A stretch of 64,000 nt of DNA from Plotosus lineatus (taxonomy: Eukaryota > Chordata > Actinopteri > Siluriformes > Plotosidae). The stretch is from NCBI GenBank assembly GCA_024760905.1, contig CM045729.1:7197163-7261162 (forward strand), given 5' to 3'. The notes under the pieces were generated by a model that did not search any database, was not told the origin of the DNA, and saw nothing but the letters and a program-made list of their open reading frames with translations. The position numbers and the translations under genes are program-made. Shown here in pieces: positions 56,206 through 64,000 of this stretch. How positions within the stretch are numbered: the first letter of the stretch is position 1; the number at the start of each line of letters is the position of its first letter.

Positions 56206-56392
56206 TGCATAACTGAACATAATTATTTGAAGGTTGACTTTTTTGCATTAAAAACACTTTTTTTATTGGTCGGGTGAAATGTGCTAATTTTTTGAGATAG
56301 GGATTTTTGGGTTTTCTTTACTTTTTTGCCAAAATGATCAATATTAAAACAATAAAAGGCTTGAACTACTTCAATTGTCATCATCATCATCA

Positions 56393-56899
56393 TCATATTC
56401 CGCTAAGTCCAGGGTCGCGGGGGCAGAAACCTAAGCAAAGAGGTCCAGACGTCCCTCTCCCAGCCACTTCTTCAAACTCTCCCGGGGGGACATGCAGGTG
56501 GTCCCAGACAAGCCGAGAGACATAGTCCCTCCAGCGTGTTCTAGATCGACCCCGGGGTCTCTTCCCAGTTGGACATGCCCGAAACACCACACCAGGGAGG
56601 CATCCGAGAGGCATTCTGACTGGATGCCCGAGCCACCTCAACTAGTCCTTCTCAATGTGGAGGAGCAGCGGATCTACTCAGAGCTCTCTACGAATGGTAG
56701 AGCTTCTCACCTTATCTCTAAGGGAGAACCCCGCCACCCGGCGAAGGAAGCTCATTTCAGCCGCTTGTATCCGTGATCTTGTTCTTTCGGTCACTACCCA
56801 AAGCTCGTGACCATAGGTGAGGTTTGGAACGTAGATCGACTGGTAAATTGAGAGCTGAGCCGCAAAGCCTTCTTCACCACGATGGACCGGTACAGGCAC
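56393..56899 (-). pseudogene. Rex3 C-terminal region
   Basis: Frames 56678-56899 (VPNLTYGHELWVVTERTRSR, AAEMSFLRRVAG) and 56393-56641 (MRWLGHPVRMP, GVVFRACPTGKRPRGR, WRDYVSRL) follow the reverse transcriptase. A frame change separates them. Confidence 0.85.
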
Positions 56900-57680
56900 C
56901 GCTTAACAGCAGAGGCTGCAGCAATCTGTCTGTTGATCTCTCGCTCCATCCTTCCCTCACTTGTGAACAAGACTCCAAGATACTTAAACTCCTTCACTTG
57001 GGGCAGGACCTCATTCCCGAAGCGGAGGGTGCATTCCACCCTTGTCCAACTGAGAACCATGGCCTCAGACCTGGAGGTACTGATCCTCATCCCGGCTACT
57101 TCGCACTCGGCTGCGAATCGCTCCAATGAGAGCTGGAGGTCCCGACTTGATGAAGCCAAACGGATAACATCATCCGCAAAAAGCAGAGACGAGATCAGAT
57201 GGCCACCAACCCAGAACCCCTCAACGCCTCGACTGCGCCTAGAAATTCTGTCCATAAAAATTATGAACAGAATTATGAACAGAATCGGTGACAAAGGACA
57301 GCCTTGGTGGACTCCAACTCCCACCGGAAACGAATTTGACCTGTTATTGCCAATACGGACCAAACTCTGGCTCTGGTGATACAGCAACCGAAAGGCTTGT
57401 AGGAACGGGTTCGGAACGCCGTACTCTCGGAGCACGCCCCACAAGATTGTACAAGAGACACGGTCAAAAGTCTTCTCCAAATCCACAAAGCTCATGTGGA
57501 CAGATTGGGCAAACTCCCATGCCCCCTCCAGAATCCTGTGGAGCGTATAGAGTTGGTCAAGAGTGCTACAGCCAGAACGAAAACCACATTGTTCCTCCTG
57601 AATCCGAGGTTCGACTATCGGTCGGATCCTCCTCTCTAGTTCCTCTGCATAGACTTTCCCAGGTAGGCTGAGGAGTGTAA
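56794..57680 (-). pseudogene. Rex3 reverse transcriptase, catalytic half
   Basis: The 233-codon frame to 57495 has SFVDLEKTFDRV, GVHQGCPLSPILF, LLFADDVI with both aspartates, and FKYLGVLFTS. The upstream RT portion is in other frames (57694-58224). Confidence 0.9.
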
Positions 57681-57693
57681 TTCCCTGATAAAT

Positions 57694-58276
57694 TTAGCAC
57701 ACCCGCCGGTCCCCCTTCTTAAAAATCGGGACCACCACCCCAGTTTGCCAATCCAGAGGTACAGCCCCTGATGACCACGCAATGTTGGAGAGACGCGTCA
57801 ACCAAGACAGTCCTACAGCATCCAGAGCCCTGAGATATTCCGGGCGGATCTCGTCCAACCCCGGAGCTCGACCACTGAGGAGCTTTTTGACAACCTCAGT
57901 GACCTCCACTCCAATGATGGGACAGTTTGAACACCCAAGGTCTTCCTCTTCCAAAGAGGGCGTGTTGGTATTCCCTCCACCTCTCGATGACATTCCTAGT
58001 CGAGGTAAGCAGCTCCCCACCTCCACTGTAAATAGTGTTTGTGGAGAACTGCTTCCCGCTCCTAAGGCGTCGGATGGCGGTCCAGAACCTTTTTGAGGCC
58101 AACCGATAATCACTCTCCAGGCCCTCACCGAACTCCTCCCACGCCCGAGATTTTGCATCTGGGACAGCCTCGGCTGCAGCACGTTTGGCCTGCCGGTACC
58201 TGTTTGCTGCCTTGGGAGTCCCACAGGCTAATAAAACCCGATAGGCCTCCTTTTTCAGCTGGACGGCCCCCTTCAC
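57694..58276 (-). pseudogene. Rex3 linker and RT N-terminal half
   Basis: The frame 57694-58224 has VKKLLSGRAPGLDEIRPEYL and VVVPIFKKGDRR, the first RT blocks; the frame 57896-58276 overlaps it and has AYRVLLACGTPKAANRYRQAKR and EFGEGLESDYRLASKRFW, the linker. The two overlap by a frame break near 58090. Confidence 0.85.
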
Positions 58277-58285
58277 CGCAGGTGT

Positions 58286-59350
58286 TCACCACCGGGTTCG
58301 GGGATTACTGCCACGACAAGCACCGACGACCTTATGGCCACAGCTATGTGCTGCCGCCTCAGCAATGGAGGCACGAAACATGGCCCATTCGGATTCCATG
58401 TCCCCCGCCTCCTCCGGGATATGGTTGTAGATCTGCCGGGGGTAGGAGTTAAAGGCCTCTTGGACAGGGGACTCCGCCAAATGTTCCCAGCAGACCCTGA
58501 TTACATGCTTGGACTTGCCAGGTCTGGAAGGCAGCCTCCCCCACCACCAAAGCCAACTCACCACCAGGTAGTGATCAGTAGACAGCTCAGCTCCTCTCTT
58601 CACCCGAGTGTCCAGAACATATAGTCGCAAGTCCGATGACACGACTACAAAATCAATCATCTAATTGCGACCTAGGGTGTCCTGGTGCCAAGTGCACTTA
58701 TGGGCACACTTATGTTCGAACATGGTGTTCGTGATAGACAAACTGTGACGAGCACAGAAGTCCAACAACGAAACACCATTCGGGTTCAGACTGGAGAGGC
58801 CGTACCTACCGATCACACCCTTCCAGGTCACACTATAGTTGCCCACATGGGCGTTGAAGTCTCCCAAGACAACGAGTGAGTCTCCCAAGGGAGCGTTCTC
58901 CAACACACACCCCAAAGACTCCAAAAAGGGTGGGTACTCTGAACTGTCATTTGGTGCATAAGCACAAATAACAGTCAGGACCTGTACCCCCGCTCGAAGA
59001 CGGAGGAAAGCTACCCTTTCGTCAACTGGGGAGAACCCCAACATTTGGGACCGAGACAGGGGGCAACAAGAATACCCACACCGGCTCGCCACCTCTCCCC
59101 ATGAGCAACTCCAAAATAGAATAAGGTCCAGCCTCTCTCGAGATGGATGGTTCCAGAGCCCAAGCTATGCGTTGAGGTGAGTCCGACTATATCTAGTCGG
59201 TATCTCTCCACCTCACACACCAGATCAGGCTCCTTCCCCGCCAGAGAGGTGACATTCCATGTCCCGAGGGTCAGAGTAAGTAGCCGAGGATCAGTCCGAC
59301 AGAACCCATGCCTTCAGCTGCCACCAGAGTCACACTGCACCCGACCCCTA
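58286..59350 (-). pseudogene. Rex3 endonuclease region
   Basis: Frames in order on the minus strand: 59220-59011 ([20 protein letters not shown]), 59092-58661 ([28 protein letters not shown] with the catalytic [23 protein letters not shown]) and 58660-58286 (MIDFVVVSSDLR, DTRVKRGAELSTDHYLVV with the terminal SDH-like box as TDH). Two frameshifts and a stop break it. The domain nicks the target DNA. Confidence 0.88.
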
Positions 59351-59554
59351 AAACTCCTCCCACGGGTGGTGGGTCCATGAGAGGGCGGACCCATGTCTCC
59401 TTTTCGGGCTAGGCCCGGCCAGGCTCCGTGGGCAGAAGCCCAATACTTCAGTTGTGTGTAATGAATGTAAAATATATGAAAGTTTAATGTTTATCAGTAC
59501 ATTACAGAAAATAATGAACTTTATCACAATATGCTAATTTTTTTAGAAGGACTA

Positions 59555-59849
59555 GTAGAATTCACGTGTCCTGTCTGCAAGCTTCTAACAGCTAACTTGT
59601 ACACTCTTGATGGCACCTGGTTACTCCGTATGACTGTGAGAAACTACGCCCTGACAGGAAAACTTGTGGCCCAAGTTTGTACCTTTCGCCTCTGACGACA
59701 CATTAGTGATACAAATGTTTGAATGCTCAAATGTACTTACCGGGCAGATGCACATCATCATGCAGACCAGAACGGTATGGGTGATATGCATAGTCTTTGC
59801 TGGATATGTGCTCTGGGCTACATGTTCAAGACAAAGTGGATTAGGCTGA
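59555..59849 (+). pseudogene. Post-env accessory frame, second part
   Basis: Beyond the Tc1 the frame from 59555 has FTCPVCKLL and runs to a TGA at 59693. An overlapping frame (59664-59849) adds a membrane segment (VWVICIVFAGYVLW). With 54721-54987 this suggests one signal-peptide, cysteine-pair, single-pass protein that the Tc1 split. Two or more frame lesions prevent expression. No family recognised. Confidence 0.5.
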
Positions 59850-59944
59850 GGAGCCTGGTAATTATATTTACAGACAATTTTCTAATTATATTCATGATGA
59901 TAAAATTAAAAAAATTGTTTTAACGTGATAGATTTGTATTATTC

Positions 59945-60010
59945 ATTCATTAAATTTCTGTAACCGCTTAATCCTAATTAGGGTCATGGGGAAGCTGTTG
60001 TCCATGTTAG
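59945..60010 (-). mobile_element. SINE A/B tail fragment
   Basis: Reads taaccgcttaatcctaattagggtcatggggaagc, the reverse of the shared SINE tail. It cannot be assigned to A or B. Confidence 0.6.
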
Positions 60011-60363
60011 CTAGCACAACCTAGGTAGTGGATTCAAGATAAACAATCAGATTTGATGGCCCTGACACCGGACAACATAGTGGTCCATACCACTGACCTA
60101 TAGTGCGACAAGCGCAACCAGGCTCCATGGTGCACGCCAGTGCACCTGCCTCAATGGATGTAGGAGTCGATCAAAAAGAACCTTTGTTTGTTGCTTAATT
60201 GTGTGTTGTCTCTGTTGTTACTTTTTACATAAATGTACATGTAAACTGCCTGGTGACCCTGGGACAAATGGCTGTCACGCTATGAGCAGGCAGAGTGGGA
60301 ATTTTCCCTCAGAAATTGGCAAATTGAAGGTTTTTCGCCCACTCCAGGATCATATTGAGTTGA

Positions 60364-60384
60364 GAGGAGGTTTTAGGGGAGAGT
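60364..60384 (+). promoter_or_regulatory. Possible polypurine tract and 3' LTR start
   Basis: The purine-rich ggaggttttaggggagag is followed by tgatgtgatt, resembling a polypurine tract plus the TG start of an LTR. No matching 5' LTR end is visible, so this is tentative. Confidence 0.35.
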
Positions 60385-60627
60385 GATGTGATTACTGTAA
60401 TAAAATAATTAAATCAAGATAAATATAAAAATTGTGGGAAAACTGTGATAATAATGGAAAGTGTGTGATATGATAACTGCTATTATATGGCGAACGGTAT
60501 AAAGTTTGGTGAAGTGCAATTAATATGATGACAAAGCGGACAGGTAGTCATAATATATTTATAACGAGATTGTAACGGGAACAGTATTTAATATTACGGT
60601 AGGGAAAAGTATAAAAAAGTAAAATCT
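60385..60627. other. Possible 3' LTR part, left of the RTE
   Basis: AT-rich sequence with no repeat match inside the window. Confidence 0.3.
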
Positions 60628-60654
60628 ATCACACATCACACCGGACATTTTTCT

Positions 60655-61697
60655 TCAACCATTCCAACCTGCCTGCACACGCTTCTTCACCTCTTTTCCA
60701 CACTCTCCATTGCTCTGGATTGTTGAACCTAAGTACTTAAAATCTTCCACCTTCTTTATCTCTGTTCCCTCTAACCTCACCCTTCCTCGTGGGTCCTTGA
60801 CGTTCACACACATGTATTCTGTCTTACTGAGGCTAACCTTCATTCCTCTCCTTTCCAGGGCATACCTCCACCTCTCCAGATTTTCCTGCACTTTCCCTCC
60901 ACTTGCTCTCACTACAGATCACATTGTCACCTGCAAACATCATAGTCCATGGAGATTCTTTTCTAACCTCGTCTGTCAGCCTGTTCATCACCATAGCAAG
61001 CAAGAAGGAGCTCAGAGCTGACCCTTGATGCAGTCCCACCTCCACCTTGAACTCTTCTGTCACAACAGCACACCTCACCACTGTCTGACATCGCTCAGAC
61101 ATGTCCTGCACCACTCTAACATACTTCTCTGCCACTCCAGACTTCCTCATGCAATACCACAGTTCCTCTCTTGGCACCCTGTCATATGCTTTCTCCAGAT
61201 CCACAAAGGCACAATGCAGCTCCTTCTGACCTTCTCTATACTTTTCTATTAACATCCTCAAAGCAAACACTGCGTCTGTGGTTCTTTTTCTCGGCATGAA
61301 ACCAAACTGTTGTTCACAAATGCTGACCTCTGCCCTGAGTCTAGCTTCCACTATTCTTTCCCATAACTTCATCACATGGCTCATCAACTTCATCCCTCTG
61401 TAGTTGCCACAACTCTGCACGTTTCCTTTATTCTTAAAAATGGGCACCAGCACACTTCTCCTCCATTCCTCTGGGTATCTGCTCACTTTCTAAGATCTTG
61501 TTGAATGTTCTTGTCAGAAAATCTACTGCTACCTCTCCTTGACACTTCCATAAATCCACCGGTATGTCATCAGAACCAACTGCCTTTCCATTCTTCATGC
61601 TCTTCAATGCCCTCCTAACTTCACCCTTACTAAGCTTTGCTACTTCTTGGTCCTCAACAGTCACCTCTTCTACTCTTTCTTCTCTCATTTTCCTCAT
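60655..61697 (-). pseudogene. RTE reverse transcriptase, broken
   Basis: Frames 61434-61697 (KNGKAVGSDDIP), 60833-61486 (VPIFKNKGN, QQFGFMPRKRTTDA, FVDLEKAYDRVPRE, LHQGSALSSFLLA, and MFAGDNVI in place of FADDIVI) and 60655-60912 (SLSKTEYM, FKYLGSTIQ). The catalytic box is mutated, first Asp to Gly. Confidence 0.88.
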
Positions 61698-61699
61698 TC

Positions 61700-62588
61700 A
61701 TCAGCTCTTCAAAGTACTCTTTCCATCTTCCCAGCACATTTCTGTCATCAGTCAATATATTTCCCTCTCTGTCCTTAATCACTCGAACTTGCTGCATGTC
61801 CTTCCCATCTCTATTTCTCTGCTGTGCCAACCTGTATAAATCATTTTCTCCCTCCTTACTGTCCAAGCAAGTCATCATCCGCCCTCTGTTTGGCCTTTGA
61901 CACCGCTAGCTGTTTGGCCTTTTACACCTACACCTGTCTCACTGTACTCCTGTTTACTCTCTTCGGTCCTCTCTATGTCCCACTTCTTCTTAGCTAACCT
62001 TTTCCTTTGTACACATTCCTGCACTTCCTCATTCCACCACCAAGTCTCCTTATTTACTTTCCTTCCAGAGGACACACCAAGTACTCTCCTACCTGTCTCC
62101 CTGATCACATTAGCTGGTGTTGTCCAGTCATCTAGAAGCACTTCTTGACCACCCAAAGCCTATTTCAACTCCTCTTTGAAGACAACTCGACACTTTTCCT
62201 TTTTCAGCTTCCACCACTTTGTCTTCTGCTCTGCCTTTGCCTTCTTCACCTTCCTCACCATCAGCATCATCCTGCACACCACCATCCCATGCTGTTTGGC
62301 AACACTCTCACCCACTACTACTTTGCAGTCACTGACTTCCTTCAAATTACATCGCCTGCACAAGATGTAGTCTACCTGTGTGCTCCTACCTCCACTTTTA
62401 TAAGTCACCCTATGCTCCTGTCTCTTCTGGAAGAACGTATTCACCACAGCCATTTCCATCCTTTTTGCAAAATCAATCAACATCTGTCCTTCTGTGTTCC
62501 TGTCCTGGATACCAAACCTGCCCATCACTTCCTCGTCCCCTCTGTTGCCTGCACCAACATGTCCACTGAAATCTGCACCAATGACCAC
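61700..62588 (-). pseudogene. RTE endonuclease end and linker, broken
   Basis: Frames 62160-62588 (GADFSGHVGAG, GRFGIQDRN, STQVDYILCRRC, KTKWWKLKKEKCRVVF), 61875-62156 (ETWWWNEEVQECVQRKRLAKKKW) and 61654-61878 (RLAQQRNRDGKDMQQ). Confidence 0.85.
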
Positions 62589-62697
62589 TCTTTCACCTCT
62601 GGGGTACTCTGCATCACTTCATCTAACTCGCTCCAGAATCTCTCCTTCTCTTCTAGCTCACATCCCACCTGTGGGGCATAAGCACTAACAACATTAA

Positions 62698-64000
62698 CCA
62701 ACTATAGAGCACATACGGAATATAAAAATTTAGGGTTCAAGGCGCATCATGTATTCTGTTCCATTCAGACTGACTGAACTTATAAAGGAAATTATAACAG
62801 AAAAAACTAGAGACTATTGGTAAATAAGTGTGCCTCGTATGAATAGGGCAAAGAAAAGAGAAAGGAACCATAGAACTAACACAGAAACAACTCTGTGTGA
62901 GACTCAAGAGTTAGTTTGCTATTTCATGATGCACTTGCAGACATGATAGCTAGTCATACAGCAATGCAATAAAAATACTGGGTAGTCATACAGCAGTGTG
63001 ATAAGAAGAAATGGTCAAGATGGGAAAATTCACGGAGTGATGGTACTGAGTGTAACCACACACTAACCTTGAAGTGCAGCTGCAAGATATGGAGAGTGCT
63101 TAGGTTAATGAAAACACGTAAAGTAATAATTTTTGAGTGTGACTACATGATGTCGTTTGCTATTTTGAACATGACTGTGAAATAATTACTGTACCAAGGA
63201 CAAATAACCTGAATAGAGAGGTGATAGCTGAGGAATAAAGGGAGAACCAGGACGATATGGGGAGTTGCAAGAACAAAGAGGTGGTGAGGAGAGGGGGTCG
63301 GACTCGCCCGTCTAGGTAGACTGATCACAAGTCTTTGGGAGAGACTGGGTACCTTACTCATGAGTGACAGGACGTGAAGGTTGAAACTGAGTAGCTGCCA
63401 GGAAGAGTAAAAAATCCAAAAGATTATCAGAGAGAATAGATGGGTGAGCAGAAATGCAGCGCTGTATAATACTTCTCCTGTCCACTGTACGATAGGTGGA
63501 CTGAGCTAAAAGGATCTTGTCTTGTGAATATTAATTAACCATAATCCAATGCTTAAAGCTTTAAGAGTAAATATGTATAGTAATGCACGAAGGCTTAAGG
63601 CCCAAGTCATGCACCTACTAGTGGTCACAGGAAATGCTGGTACACTAACTGCTAACAGATAGAACATGTAATCTCAACACAAGTTAGAAATAAATAAGAA
63701 GGGCTAATTCATGGTACAATGCATTTCCTATCTTGAACTTAAAAATCATAAAGAAGTAAGAATAAGGGACTTACACGTGATGTCTTAAATTGAGAAGAAG
63801 TAATCTATGCAACCAGAGTGGGTGTGCAAGTCCAGCAAGCTCCACCAAATAAATTAAACCAGGAAGAAGGTGCAATTGGTCAGCACCGATTTCATAAAAA
63901 CTGTGCCCGAATTTGGCCGAAAATAAGGGGAAATTGAAAATGTGTTAAAATACCATATTGCACAGGGACTCAGTATAGAGGGTGAACAGAAATGGACCAA
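62698..64000. other. No supported gene; possible 3' LTR or flank
   Basis: A short direct repeat (tagtcatacagca, 62953 and 62983) lies in A-rich sequence. aaaataaggggaaatt at 63924 recurs at 47320 in the presumed 5' LTR, which is weak support for LTR identity. The window ends before any polyadenylation signal could confirm it. Confidence 0.3.

Larger units (their letters stand above)
56379..59444 (-). mobile_element. Rex3 LINE (RTE clade), near full length
   Basis: Minus strand, 3,066 bp, ending in a (GATG)n-type tail at 56379-56397. It contains sites equal or nearly equal to the standard Rex3 PCR primers: cggtgacaaaggacagcc at 57286 and accaccaccccagtttgcca at 57730, at the expected spacing of about 460 bp. 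An 11-bp duplication (acttcaattgt at 56368-56378, acttcagttgt at 59445-59455) flanks it. All frames are broken. Confidence 0.93.
54995..59552 (+). mobile_element. Tc1-like transposon interrupted by Rex3
   Basis: Ends gtcctcaaaaaatcagc and (reverse) gtccttctaaaaaaattagc, each next to a TA at 54993-54994 and 59553-59554. The inverted repeats continue for roughly 85 bp (shared core atattgtgataaagttcatt). Without the nested Rex3 the element is about 1.5 kb, the usual size for Tc1. It is inserted in the post-env part of the endogenous retrovirus. Confidence 0.93.
60628..62697 (-). mobile_element. RTE-clade LINE, both ends truncated
   Basis: Minus strand: endonuclease C-terminal half to most of the RT. 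Collinear with 36117-38650 of the copy at 35625-39465, without its Rex1 insertion. It breaks off at cataagcactaacaac in the endonuclease and at cacacatcacaccgg after the RT. Frames are broken in at least four places. Confidence 0.92.

Noticed and set aside
47320..63940. aaaataaggggaaatt as proof of paired LTRs
   Set aside because: The match is only about 16-17 bp in A-rich DNA and does not extend; it is noted as weak support only.
1..64000. CRISPR array or bacterial operon structure
   Set aside because: The tandem repeats present are microsatellites and one minisatellite without unique spacers; all recognisable proteins are eukaryotic transposon or retroviral.

Overview
This window is intergenic or intronic DNA from a vertebrate, almost certainly a teleost fish. 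I found no host protein-coding exon, rRNA gene or functional tRNA gene that I could support. What can be read is nearly all repeats: Rex3, a second RTE-clade LINE and Rex1 retrotransposons, fish-type tRNA-derived SINEs, Tc1-like, hAT-like and Tigger-like DNA transposons, a degenerate class I (gamma/epsilon-like) endogenous retrovirus and many long dinucleotide microsatellites. The mixture fits a teleost, possibly an otophysan such as a catfish, but the exact species is a guess.

Layout. 0-13 kb: a decayed Rex3 3' fragment ending in a (GT)n tract, a dense cluster of SINE families A and B (some nested), SINE families C and D, several DNA-transposon remnants, an RTE fragment carrying two separate hAT-type insertions with 8-bp target duplications, and a 24-bp minisatellite next to a Rex1 fragment. 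14.0-14.6 kb: a large palindrome flanked by (TA)n arrays; each arm carries a hammerhead-ribozyme-like sequence, and the right arm folds into a complete hammerhead core. 14.5-17.6 kb: a nearly full-length but broken RTE LINE. 17.6-35 kb: SINEs, four TIR elements, a 1.25-kb CT-rich tract and microsatellites. 35.6-39.5 kb: a second nearly full-length RTE, reverse strand, interrupted by a Rex1 3' end. 39.5-47 kb: a SINE with a TIR element inside its tail, a Tc1 5' end joined to an RTE 5' end, an unclassified DNA transposon and a decayed Rex1 body.

47.3 kb to at least 60.4 kb: an endogenous retrovirus on the + strand. It has LTR-like promoter and polyadenylation signals, a primer-binding site resembling tRNA-Phe, gag, pol and env remnants, and a small split post-env reading frame with a signal peptide, CPxC motifs and a membrane segment. 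A Tc1-like transposon interrupts that post-env frame, and a 3.07-kb Rex3 sits inside the Tc1. Further downstream another RTE copy lies in what may be the 3' LTR.

None of the protein-coding elements looks intact: every one has stops, frameshifts, truncations or insertions. The biology on show is therefore the parasites' own history and nesting order. The observation I rate highest is the self-cleaving hammerhead fold at 14.3 kb, a hallmark of Penelope-like retroelements.
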